Shown here piece after piece: positions 54,330-64,000 of a stretch of DNA of 64,000 bases. The translations under genes were made by a program, and so were the position numbers. This stretch comes from Chara braunii. Lineage: Eukaryota > Streptophyta > Charophyceae > Charales > Characeae. The stretch spans positions 1,372,494-1,436,493 of the forward strand of contig BFEA01000391.1 in assembly GCA_003427395.1 (NCBI GenBank). Reading direction: 5' to 3'. Position 1 is the stretch's first letter. Every line of letters begins with the position of its first letter. Under the pieces are notes generated by a model. That model worked only from the letters and a program-made list of their open reading frames with translations. It was not told the origin of the DNA and searched no databases.

Positions 54330-55502
54330 TCAGTGCAAGGTCTCATGGTCAGATCTTACATAAACGAATCTGCCAAGGAGATAGTGTCTCAAAAGAACCA
54401 GCGCCCTATACAAGGCATAGAGCTCACGCTCGTAAGTGGACCTGGCTAGTTTCTGAGATGACATATTTTTACTCATATACTCGATAGGTCTCAACTTTCC
54501 CCCCCCCTTTTGAGCAAGGACCACGCCTATGTCATATTGGCTGGCGTGTGTGGTCACGACAAAGGGCTGATCAGGATCCGGGAGCTTGAGGACTTCATAG
54601 TGTGTTAGAGCATACTTCAATTTCTTGAAGGTTGCCTCACACTCTTCTATCCATTCCCAAGGGGTGTCAAGTCGAGTTAGATTTGTTAATGGGGAAACTA
54701 TAGTACTATAGTTCTTCACAAGCGGACGATAATAGGCCGTCATCCCCAAAAACGATCTAACCTCAGTAACAGTCTGAGGTCTGGGCCAGTCACGAATGTT
54801 GGCCACCTTTGCATCGTCTGGCCTTAACCCATCTGCTGAAATTTCATGACCCAAGTACAAGATCTTGGTGCGACCAAACTCGCATTTCTCCAAGTTAACC
54901 TTGTACTGGTGCTGTCTTAGGAGACCTAGCACTATTTTCAAGTGCTCAATGTGCTCCTCAACAATCTTACTAAAGATGAGGATATCATCGAGGTACACAA
55001 CGATAAATTTATCTAAGTAATCATGAAAGATCCTGTTCATTGCGTGCTGGAATGTCGCAGGAGCATTGCATAGGCCGAAAGGCATCACCACAAACTCGTA
55101 CAGACCGTACCTGGTCTGAAATGTCGTTTTGTGCTGATCCTCAGGTCTAATAGCAATTTGATGGTATCCGGACTTTAGATCTATCTTAGTAAAGTACCGA
55201 CATCCCTGCACTCTATCCAGTAGGTCATCGATGCGGGGTAGGGACTCTGCGTTTTTAATAGTGATGTCATTGAGACCCTTATAATCAATACACATCCTCA
55301 GGGTACCTCCCTTCTTCGGTACGAATAAGACTGAAGCGCCGTAAGGGGAGGTACTAGGCCGAATACATCCCTTCTCTGTGAGTTCCTTGAGCTGGCGGCG
55401 GAGCTCATCCAACTCCGCAGGAGACATCCTATAGATTCGTCCTCTAGGCACCTTACTACCTGGGACAACCTCTATTGCATGGACAACCTTCCTTTCTACC
55501 AC
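54330..55502 (-). pseudogene. reverse transcriptase and RNase H of element G
   Basis: 390 open codons: [89 protein letters not shown] and the intact active site [12 protein letters not shown]. RNase H: VTTHASQYDIGVVLAQKGG, where TTDAS reads TTHAS (catalytic Asp lost), STYERELYALYRALV, VRSDHETLH, then TGA (TGG in D), and pol continues in the same frame in the integrase entry. Otherwise this RT looks competent in its active site. Confidence 0.87.
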
Positions 55503-55549
55503 GCTTGTGGGCTCCTCAAAAAGGTCGAAATATTGTACGACAACTGAGT

Positions 55550-56455
55550 CTATCTCTGGGGTGTTTTAACGGTCTCCCCTTTTTCAGAGATAAAGATTAG
55601 ATACATGCGGTCCCCGCAATTCTGCTTATAATAATTATAGAAAGATGATGCACACATGCACCCGTAGTTTTCTATCAGACTGCTAGCTTTAAACTTTTGC
55701 AATCCAAAAGATCTACCATTGGGCAATTTGTGAATCAACACCTTTCTATCCCAGTCAAATTGCGGTTGCGCGACCTCGAGGTAGTACATACCTAGGAGCA
55801 TGTCAAAGGGCAGTTCGTCACTAACCAGGAAGGAGATTTTATGGCTCACTTCCCCTCCTCCATAGGAGAAGGTACAGACTACGTCCTTGACATAGTCTTT
55901 AACCAACATTTGGTGCTTGTTGGCCAGCGTAGAAGCTACAGTTCTGCTAAGTCGCTGCACTTGGTCCCCTAAGCGCAGTCTATCCACATAAGCACAACTG
56001 ATGAAGTTCCGTGTAGAGCCTATGTCTGCGAAGGCGCCAACTTTGCGGCCATTTACATCAACCTCTACCACAAAATGTTCACCCTTTGGACCTCTACTGA
56101 TCATCGCCCAATAATCTCTGAGGTCCTTCCCTGACCACTCAGATTGTAACTCTTCTAGGGACTCAGACACATCTCTCGAATAGAGCGTCAATGGGTCTGA
56201 ATGTGTCTGCGGGGCGATGTGTGGGCCACTAGACTTGGCCAACGCCTGAAGTGGAGAAGGCAACATAACCACTTCAGCGCAAGTAAGAGCGGCTAAAACT
56301 CCTACTGGCCCGAGGTGTTTCCCTGCGAAGTGCTCGCAGAAGCACTGCCAGGGTTTGAAGATAAGCCTATTACAATTGGTGATGCCACCTTCGTAGTGAC
56401 CTTTTTGCCTCGGCATATCCAGAACATGTGGCCATAGTTGCCACAGTTCATGCAA
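55550..56455 (-). pseudogene. protease and Gag-Pol junction of element G
   Basis: The first residues are the gag zinc knuckle (CMNCGNYGH) read out of frame, followed by the linker and protease: VGAFADIGSTRNFISCAYVD (Ile after the Asp as in D), FLVSDELPFDMLLGMYYLEV, FDWDRKVLIHKLPNGRS. It ends TPQR-TAG at about 55560; compared with D a small deletion shifts the frame, after which EIDSVVVQYFDLFEEPTSVV continues towards the reverse transcriptase. Confidence 0.75.
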
Positions 56456-58031
56456 GTACCCCTAGCAACTCAGTCACGCCAAACCTCGTAATCTAAACCA
56501 AGTTTTACGCAGACGGGCGTTCCTTGATCGCCCTGGCCCGTGGACCGTACTACCTTCTTCTTCCAGGTACCCCTAGCCTTTTCTCTGATGGGTGCCACGA
56601 CTCCCCCATCCGAAGTCTTTCTACGGCGTCTGTGACTTCGCGAATAATCTTTCTACCTAGCCTTGATCGCAAATAATATGTGAGAAGTACATGTGGGTTA
56701 TATTGCACCCCCGGTACCACGATCAATCTTTCTACGGCGTCTGTGACTTCGCGAACAGTCCGGTACCTTTTGGTACTCAGACTGTTGATCGCATCGGTAG
56801 CCTTTTGAGCACCTTGTGGGTCGTGCCACCTAGCATACAAAGCCCGTACGAAATGTTCCAATGTCTGAGACTGGGCCCAGGCATCGAAATTCTGACCATA
56901 GCCTTGTTGCTGCACTAGACCATTTAACCAGCGTGTTGCTGATCCTTCTAAAAAGGAGGCAACCACTATGACTTTCTGCTCTGGCCTGGTAAGCTTGTGC
57001 CTCACATAGGTAGGCACAGTCCTTACCCAGGTGTCCAGGTCCTCATCCTTCATTTTGTCACCAGAGAAGGGCTTAGGACTCAGCAAGGGGATCTTGGGCA
57101 TCCACTGCATGGGTTATATGGGCCCACGTGATTGCTGCAATGGTTGCATAGCCACCGAAACAGGTTGATGCACACTAACCTGGGCCTAGCTTGACAGTGG
57201 GACTGTAGTAACCACTTTCGTTGATGGTATGACTCAGACTCTATGAACCGGACCACTAGTTGCTACGTAACCACCCGGAGGGGGCATGCCAAACATGGGT
57301 GAGAATGATGGCCCTACCGGCGGCAGCGTCACTGATGGACCCGCTCCCGAAGGGGGAGCTACAAAAAACTGAGGTTGCCTCATCAATGGATGAGGAACCT
57401 GTAAAAATGAAGCCAGAATTCGTTTCTGGCCTGCCACTAGTTCAGCCAACACCTCCTGCTGAACTACTTGCGCCTCCACCACACACAGGAGCGAGTTACA
57501 TAGTGCTCGCATCGCAGGATCAAGTGTTGACTCATCAAGTGCTTCTAGCTTGCCTAGCTCCTGCAATCTACTACCTAGTCTAGCTTTCCTCATTATAGCT
57601 CTCCTTCTCCTCTCTGCTGCTTCATCCAACTGCCGTTGTAACTCATCCTGAAGTTCTTCTGCTTGGAGGATCTCATAATCCTCCGGCGTGAGTTGAGTCT
57701 GCTGGCTGACTTGCAAGCCAACACTCTGGCTAATGGAAACCCGAGAACCACTCTGACTGACTCCTGACGAAGTGGTCTGTGAAGAAGCCTGCGACATGGT
57801 AGAGGAAGTAGGCATGGTCGTACCGGTACTAGTTGTAGTCCTCGACCTGGCGCTGGCCGCGGCGTCCCTCGCTCTCCTTTTTGCTGCTCTCTCTCTAGCC
57901 TCTCTCCGCAGTCTCCTCTCGTCTCCTGGACCTAACTCTAGGAAAGTCAAAGGTCGACTGAGAGCAGTTCTACGAGTAGTCCTACGGTCGTCCACTAACA
58001 ACTCCTCCTCACTAGTGCCTACATCACTCAT
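56456..58031 (-). pseudogene. gag of element G, broken
   Basis: Starts MSDVGTSEEELLVDDRRTTR at 58031. 265 open codons cover the Arg-rich N-terminus, Ser/Thr/Gln linker, LTPEDYEILQAEELQDELQR helix and Pro-rich part to 57234; a stop and a short gap follow, then capsid at 57110-56550 (FSGDKMKDEDLDTWVRTVPT, SFLEGSATRWLNGLVQQQGY). Near 56620-56760 about 300 bases expected from D are missing, and a 29-base segment (CTTTCTACGGCGTCTGTGAC and on) occurs twice with short filler between. The zinc knuckle lies at about 56435-56465. Confidence 0.8.
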
Positions 58032-59248
58032 GAGCTACAATGTGTGTGATCTAAATTAGAATCCATACTGAATCCTACCTCATCATGACACACAACCGAT
58101 TATAATGCACAACTAAATTCAGTCAGCCTGGACAGAAACAGTTAGGTGGTTAGGTGTCAACCAATCTAATACAGATGGCATTGCAACAAAGATTACTCTA
58201 TCTGCAACTGTCTGTCAGTTGTTAGTCAAGTTCGTAACAACTAAATAATAAAAAATAAAAATAACATCTCCTGCAGATATATATGCTGGATGGCAGTTTA
58301 TCTAATTAGTGCCACAGCGACCAGTTACCGGAATCCAACCCTCACCCTGTATCCCTCTTGACTAGTTGCTTTGTGTCGACGCCCTGAGCATCTGGTTGAG
58401 CAGCGTGTTTGAAGGTGTGCAATCCGGCCCACCCCTGTGCCCCAAGTCAACGCCGAACCTGCCAGCCCCTGCACATTATTTATCCTCGCATGCAACTAGC
58501 CTTACACCCGGTTGGATTTGGCTGATCAGGAGGCATTTAAGGAGATCCCCCTGTAACTCCTCAGGAATTATTTAACGCTGCAGACAGGACAACGATCACA
58601 GCCAGAATCAACATCGAGTCCCCGCCAGAAATATTTAAAGACGGTCTGGTAAGCGTCTGCTCAAAGGGTTGGCATGCCCTGCATAACCTCTATTGCGCAG
58701 CAGCAGAACCAAGGACTTGCGGCAAAGCATGCATGTACTAGTCCCAGCAGGTTGGCATGGTGACCGTGACCCGAGTGCTTCGTCCAGGGCCCTTCAGAAG
58801 CATCGCTCGTCTCCCACCAGCTTGCTACCCAGGAAGAATGTCGACTCTCAAGGTTGAGCGCTCGCGAAACCTCACATTGAGAGGACTCTCAAGGCAAGAC
58901 TCACTTCCTCACGGTAAGAAGCAATGAAGAGGGTAGATAAGGAAGGAAGCAACGTACCTCATAATGCTGCCCCCAACCACAGATTTCTCACCGGCAACCT
59001 GATGTGCATTTATGATGACCGGTCTTTGCCTCGGCACAAACCACAGCAGAATGTAGTTCCACCTCGGCTTAAATGCCACATCAGCGAGCTCTCATCATCC
59101 AGCGTACACCCCTAATGTCACCACATAGCTTCCTGACACGCCCACATGACCCTGGGTCGCCTTACGTTCAACGCCCAAGCCTTATCACTGCCCCACACCT
59201 CATGCGAAGCACCGAACAGCAAATGCGAAGAACCAATAAGCGCAGTTA
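58032..59248 (-). other. Untranslated leader of element G
   Basis: No gene. On the plus strand it has GGCCCACCCCTGTGCCCC at about 58426 and GGCTGATCAGGAGGC at about 58520 (complements of the blocks in A, D and H) and TGCCACATCAGC at about 59074 (complement of GCTGATGTGGCA). Confidence 0.6.
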
Positions 59249-59266
59249 GAACCAGCTCTGATACCA
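59249..59266 (-). other. Primer binding site of element G
   Basis: Minus-strand TGGTATCAGAGCTGGTTC, an exact match to the first 12 bases of the initiator tRNA-Met complement, three bases inside the LTR. Confidence 0.9.
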
Positions 59267-59269
59267 AAT

Positions 59270-60282
59270 TGCAAGGAAAATGAACAGAAGCGAGATGACA
59301 ATATTCAGATTGTACAATCACATTGAAAGCCAAATCGTAACACAGTGTTCAGGAAGCAGCATTGCACCAATATAACACCAATGGAGAATCGTAGCACTGA
59401 AAATCAATGTCAATGAGAGCTTGCTCTCGCCACCACCTACAGATGTATCTAGTCCCTATCTCCCTACTTGGCACTCGGCGCCAAGCCTACTCCCTACACA
59501 GCTACTACTAGCCTACGAATTGACAATGCAATTGTTGACGTCAGCATCACCCGAAGTACTTGAAGATGTCGCCCATGCAGAACCATCGCCAATACCAGGT
59601 ATGTGCCCTCACATCATCATCATCATCATCATCATCCTTCTCTCTCCCCCTTGACACTCTCCCACGTCTCCCTTTCTTGTACACTCGAAGACCACCCTTG
59701 CGACTCACTGTATGTCCAAGCCCACAGCCAGCTATGGAGGCTGGGCTATGGTGGTGCCCTCAACAGTGCCCTGCTTCACCACACGACCGCACGTGCGCAG
59801 CCTCTTGCTCCAATGCCAGCTGCCAGCACACAAGCTATCGCTCTAGCAGCACTGTCGCCAGCCAGCAAGTGCCCGAATGCCCTGGCCAGGCAGTGAGCTC
59901 TTTCCTATATGGAAAGAGCCTGTCTCGTTTGGCAGCCTGGCTGGACTGGCCTGGGCCCAGAAGCTTTCGGTAGGCCCCAGGATGCTGCGCCTCTGGTGCA
60001 GCTACTTGGCCTCATTCGGTTGGGCCTCCCAACTGTCTGTGTATGAGGCTGCGAATCTGGCTCAGGGCCTGAGCTTTTGAAAAGGCCTGGAAGGCCTGGG
60101 AATTTCCACGCTGCTCGGCCTGTGTTTCCCTTCAACCAACTGCCACGACGAAACTGCCTGGACCCCCAAGTGGGAAATTGACAACCAAGGGCCTCTCATC
60201 ATTTATTAGGCCCGCCTTCACTTAGGGCGGGCACTCTTGCAACAGCGGCCCCTCAGGCCTGTCGAGGACTCAGATCCTCGCA
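59270..60282 (-). repeat. 5' LTR of element G
   Basis: Matches 51597-52603 with several percent differences and a longer (CAT)n run at 59613-59637. Hairpin at 59888-59925 around TATAT; CCAGGTATGT at 59595-59604. Confidence 0.92.
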
Positions 60283-60405
60283 ATTGCTTGTTGCTGCTTT
60301 GCTGACCTGTTTATGTGTATCCGGAACTCATGCATTGTCCATACGAGTCCTTTTCATCACTTTGTGGATCCTCGACTCCCATACATTGCCCAATTGGGCA
60401 TGTAT
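60283..60405 (+). repeat. Right part of the LTR split by element G
   Basis: ATTGCTTGTTGCTGC to GGGCATGTATCAG aligns with 45212-45308, the end of the E LTR (TTGTCCAT, AGTCCTTTTCATCAC, TGTGGATCCTCG, GGGCATGTA). Joined to 51596 it restores a continuous E-like LTR end. Confidence 0.75.
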
Positions 60406-60433
60406 CAGTTGCTATAGGAACCTCGTGCGTGAA

Positions 60434-60450
60434 TCAGGATTCGAACCTGA
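60434..60450 (-). other. tRNA T-arm-like segment
   Basis: On the minus strand TCAGG-TTCGAAT-CCTGA: a perfect 5-bp stem with a 7-base loop carrying the GGTTCGAATCC B-box of tRNA genes. No A-box, anticodon arm or acceptor partner is readable upstream, so at most it is a tRNA or SINE fragment. Confidence 0.35.
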
Positions 60451-60467
60451 CCTGACGTGCGACGGGG

Positions 60468-60556
60468 GAGGATCGATCGATCGATCAATTAATGGTTGGT
60501 CGGTTGGTTAAGCGAGTGAGTGAGTGAGTGAGTGAGCGAGTGAGTGAGTGAGTGAT
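60468..60556. repeat. GATC and GAGT tetranucleotide repeats
   Basis: (GATC)4-5 at about 60471-60487 and (GAGT)n with one GAGC at about 60512-60556. Confidence 0.9.
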
Positions 60557-60898
60557 GAAGTTGTCCTAATTAACCCCCATTCGCAATTTTAACCTAACTA
60601 CAATCCAAATATTTTTTTTCTCGTCCGGAATATTTCTTTTGCGCAAACCTGTTTCCGTACAAATCCGAAATTCCGCATTCCGAACGTTTTCGGAATTCAC
60701 CCTTTTTCGCGAATTCGTTTTTTGAAAGTTTTGTTTTCGTGCAAATTGGTTTTTTGGGAAATTCTGAAACGCACATTAATTAGTGGTAGGAATTTTCGAT
60801 TCTCTTTATTATTGAGAAATTCAAAATTTTCATTGCTTCATTATTTCAAAATTTTATTTTTCTGGAATCTTTTTTGCGCTGATTCATTTTTTTATTAT
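60557..60898. other. AT-rich DNA with TTCCG/CGGAA words, left flank of element H
   Basis: No gene. T-runs with GTCCGGAATATTT, GAAATTCCG, TTTTCGGAATTC, similar in word content to 38104-38640. It ends at the LTR start of element H. Confidence 0.5.
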
Positions 60899-61824
60899 TG
60901 CGAGGTCCGAGGCCTTGGTAAGCCCTACTGGGCCCTGTTTCAACCAGAACGGCCGCCCTAAGTGAAGGTGGCCGTGACAAGGACACGAGAGGCCTATTTT
61001 TGCTGGGTTGGACGCAGCTGGGAAATTCAGGTGGTTGCGCAGCGCGAGTTGGTTGAGTGAGCCCAGACCCTGCCTGCCTTTTTCCAAATGAATCTGCAGC
61101 ACGCCCTGGGCCAGGCACGCGGCGTGAACTGAACACAGGCCTCTGGCAGTCGAACACGGGTAACCACCCCAGGCCCTGTGGAAGGTTCCCCTGGGACAGG
61201 GGCTCAACCACTTGGGGCCTACCGGAAGCTTCCGTGGGGCGGTCCAGCCCAGCCGGGCAGCCACGACAGGCAGCCTCATTCCACATAGGAAAAGGCCTGG
61301 CTGCGGGCTGGACATTTGGCCACTTGCTTCATGCTGCGCTATCTGGCAAGCAAGCGCCCACGCGCTCACGGGCGAGCAGGACACACGCAGGCAGCCATAG
61401 CCGAGCTGGCCTGGGAGATGCTGGATGGGGCGCATGGTGGTCCTTGGGTGCACGTGGCATCTGTATAGGGGATCGAGGTTGTGAGTGAAGCATGAGACAT
61501 ACCTGGTGCTTGAGGCGAACGACATTGGCCGAGATCTGCTTGTTCTTTGGGAAGTTGTTGACGTCACCAGCAGCATTGTAGATAGGCTAGATAGAATCTG
61601 CCATTCATAGTCTCGGCGCCGAGCGCCAAATAGGGAATCAACATTTGTTCATTGTTGATGATGATGAGACTATTCCCACATTGTCACTTGTGAGCTTTTG
61701 CTGTGCTCTTATTTTGTGGAACTCAAGTCACAATTCTGCTTTTGGTTCGAGGTCACGACTATCTGGTTTCATGTGTATGATGCTGCTTGCTTTCTGGAAT
61801 TCACTACTGCTCATTTTCCTCACA
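60899..61824 (+). repeat. 5' LTR of element H
   Basis: Starts TGCGAGGTCC like the D LTR. It has the CCGCCCTAAGTGAAGG and GAGTTGGTTGAGTGA segments of this LTR group, a degraded palindrome near 61267-61302 around TTCCACATAGGAA, CAGCCATAGCC at 61390, ACATACCTGG at 61497-61506 (328 from the end) and ends near CCTCACA. Confidence 0.75.
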
Positions 61825-61827
61825 TTT

Positions 61828-61841
61828 TGATATCAGAGTTG
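61828..61841 (+). other. Primer binding site of element H
   Basis: TGATATCAGAGTTG, three bases after the LTR end; degenerate version of TGGTATCAGAGC. Confidence 0.65.
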
Positions 61842-63117
61842 TGGTTCGTTGCGCTACTCTTGTGCTTGTTTTCTGCCTATGCGGTGCATACACGCAGTCA
61901 GCTGGGTGAGCGGCGGTGGGAAGTGTGTAGTGAAGAGGGCGAAGGCAAGCAGGCGACCGAGGCGGAGAGGGGTAACGCCAGGAAGGCTATGAGGTGATAT
62001 TGGATGTTTCGCAATGTGATGAGAACTAACTGATGTGCGATTGATGCTGAGGTGGAACGACTGTGTAATGCTGGTTGTGTCGAAGCAATGATTGGTTATC
62101 ACAATTGACGTCAGGTCATCTGATTAGAATATCTGTGGTTGGGGCAGCTATTTTGAGGTACGTTACTCTTAAACTTATCTACCCTCTTTGCCACTTCTTA
62201 CTGTGAGGATGTGTGTTCTGTCTTGAGAGTCCTTTCATGTGAGGAGTCGAGTGCGCTCAACCTTGAGAGTCGGCACTGTTCACATGGAGCATCTAGAAGG
62301 AAAGGGCGGAGCTATCTAGAGGGCCCTAGACAAAGCACTGGGTCACGATCACCGTGCCAACCCACCGGGAGTAGAGCATGCATGCTTTGCTGCTTTGCTG
62401 CTTTGTCCTTTGTCTGTCTGCTGCGATGTAGATGGGTGATGAGGGGCAGGCCAGCCCTACAGGGGAGACAAGTACCGAACGTCTATGGATAAATATCGGC
62501 GGGGTACATTCCATTGGTTTTTGTGATCGCCATCCTGTTTGCGACGTTAAAATATTTCCTGAGGACTTCGGGGGCCATCCTTAAACTGCCTTTTGATCAG
62601 CCAATCAGTCGGTGTAAGGCTCACTGCACGTGAGGGTAAACATGGTGCAGGGATGGCCAACTCAGCATTGACTCGGGGCACAGGGGTGGGCCGTGTGCAC
62701 ACCTGTAGACACGCACACTATCCGGATTGCTCAGGAACGCTGATGTCAAGCGATATTCAAGAAGAACTGAGGGAGGCGTATATTTTAGGTGATAAGTTTG
62801 GGAACAATTCCACCCCGCCAACAACAGTCCAAACGATTCTATTTGTATTCTTGATTAGTTAGTTGTACAACCATTAACATCCGACAGACAGCATATGCAT
62901 AACTTTTTATTTCTGCTCATTTGCTTTCTGTCTGCGGACTAGTCAAGAAAGATAGTTTTGTTTTTAGGAATTCGGACTTACCTGTTGGACCCAATTGTGT
63001 ATACATGGACATTGCCACCAATTGATTATTTCTATTCATTTTAAATCGGTCCGAGCACTACACTGCAGTTGGCAACCGAGTGTGTCCTAGTGCAGATATT
63101 ACATAGTTCTGTAGCTT
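61842..63117 (+). other. Untranslated leader of element H
   Basis: No gene. GCCTTTTGATCAGCC at about 62588 and CGGGGCACAGGGGTGGGCC at about 62674 correspond to the leader blocks of A, D and G. It ends TTCTGTAGCTTATGAGCGAC at the gag start. Confidence 0.6.
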
Positions 63118-64000
63118 ATGAGCGACAGGGAGAACCCTGACTGGGACGATCGGACCCTGCGTTCGTCAAGACACCCATTGGTCAACTTAGCATTAGGACC
63201 AGAGGGTGACTGGTTTCTGTTCCGCTAGCTTAGGGAGAGGCAGCAGCAGCAGCGGAGGGTTAGGGACGCAGAGGCAAGCAGAACCTTTGCAAGCGAGGCA
63301 GCTATTTCAGCAGCCATGGCCACCGCTACGCAGCTAAGTTACTAGACCAATAGTTCAGGAACTGTAGGGACGACGGTCACACAGACTCTGAGTCAGTCCG
63401 CTTACGTTATGGCAAACCAGCAGTTAGTGTTAACTCCCGAGGAGGTCGCCACACAGCAAGCAAGTGCTCATGAGGCACAACTCTAGAAGGCACTAGATGA
63501 GATACAGGCATAAAAGAGCGAATGATCAGATGAAGGTCTAGGATGTTGCAGATACAAGCAGACATAAGAGAGTTAGAGGAGATGGACCTGACCAATACGA
63601 ATGATGTTGTAAGGACCGTGAGGACAACCCTGCTAGATATAGTGGAGATGCAGGACTACCACACGTCGCTCTTGCAAGACATTCAACGGGGCCTGGTTGT
63701 GCTGGTCGGGCGAGTTCAGGCCACACCATCACCGTCTAGGCCAGGTGCGTAACCCATGGTACAACCTCCTCGTTTTGCTCCACCGGTAACTGGAGTAGCC
63801 CCATTTGTAGGCTCTCCAGCTTCGGTGCAGGCGGCTTCCCTACTAAGTATGCCTTTGACAAGAGGGTTCACAACAGGTCCTACTGTACAGATTCCTGTGC
63901 AGACAGTGTTCTCCCAACCTTCGTTGCAAACTGCCGTCACAGGGCAGCCTGCCGTCTCGCAGCCAGCACAGCCGCAGGGTATACAGCTCCAACAACAGCT
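63118..64000 (+). pseudogene. gag of element H, partial and broken
   Basis: Starts MSDRENPDWDDRTLRSSRHP at 63118, in the same context as the D and G gag starts. Stops at 63226 (TAG) and later break the frame. LTPEEVATQQASAHEAQ at about 63430 corresponds to LTPEDYEILQAE of D and G; IRELEEMDLTNTNDVV lies at about 63565. The Pro/Gln/Thr-rich linker continues to the window end. Confidence 0.7.

Larger units (their letters stand above)
51597..60282 (-). mobile_element. Ty3/gypsy LTR retrotransposon, element G (complete, minus strand)
   Basis: 8.7 kb with LTRs 59270-60282 (5') and 51597-52603 (3'), primer site, leader, gag, pol and polypurine tract. The four bases ATTG lie directly outside both ends (51593-51596 and 60283-60286), a target-site duplication. 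Pol is close to intact: one frameshift near 55560 and one TGA at 54327-54329. Gag is broken. The element sits inside another LTR. Confidence 0.93.
60899..64000 (+). mobile_element. Ty3/gypsy LTR retrotransposon, element H (5' part only)
   Basis: 5' LTR 60899-61824, primer site at 61828, leader, and the start of gag; it runs off the window. LTR start TGCGAGGTCCGAGGCC, leader blocks and gag start place it with A, D and G. Confidence 0.82.

Overview
This is nuclear DNA from a eukaryote, most probably a streptophyte green alga or land plant with a large, repeat-rich genome. The grounds are one spliced exon of a plant-type nonaspanin (TM9SF/TMN) at 19484-20059, LTR retrotransposons with initiator-tRNA-Met primer sites, and G/C-box (TGACGTGG) motifs. 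A charophyte such as Chara is my guess; nothing in the window proves it. There are no bacterial operons. Almost every long reading frame belongs to a Ty3/gypsy retrotransposon, and nearly all are broken by stops and frameshifts.

Layout. 1-1065: 3' end of a LINE on the minus strand with its poly(A) at base 1. 1190-10189: complete but decayed Ty3/gypsy element 'A' with both LTRs. 10297-17366: chromovirus 'B', C-rich in codon use, with gag, pol, a chromodomain, a 53-bp tandem repeat, a polypurine tract and the start of a 3' LTR. 17367-18196: two gypsy 3' pieces joined head to head. 19484-20059: the TM9SF exon. 20408-28951: complete gypsy element 'C', starting about 350 bp into the intron that follows this exon. 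28960-30844: microsatellites, a probable LTR remnant and a 252-bp tandem duplication. 30845-38103: gypsy element 'D', with both LTRs truncated. 38104-38640: AT-rich DNA. 38778-45308: gypsy element 'E' with a 3' LTR broken by an assembly gap. 45311-45959: 5'-truncated solo LTR. 46223-46320: a second LINE 3' end. About 46560-50593: 5' part of another element 'F' (LTR, duplicated primer site, gag). 50650-51596 plus 60283-60405: one LTR split by the insertion of gypsy element 'G' (51597-60282, minus strand). 60557-60898: AT-rich DNA. 60899-64000: 5' LTR, leader and partial gag of element 'H', which runs off the window.

A, D, G and H are one superfamily: same gag start context, same leader blocks, and (in A, D and G) the same pol order of protease, reverse transcriptase, RNase H, integrase and chromodomain-like tail. 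The most interesting observations concern their shared parts. An AT-hook core (GRGRPPK) sits inside the C-terminal chromodomain-like module. The LTRs carry a TATA-like sequence at the tip of an inverted repeat and a TACCTGG box at a near-constant distance from the LTR end. Leaders carry repeated TGACGTGGCA motifs and conserved blocks. The LINE tail folds into a hairpin whose stem shows a compensatory base change between two copies. All coordinates were read by eye and element boundaries may be off by a few bases.
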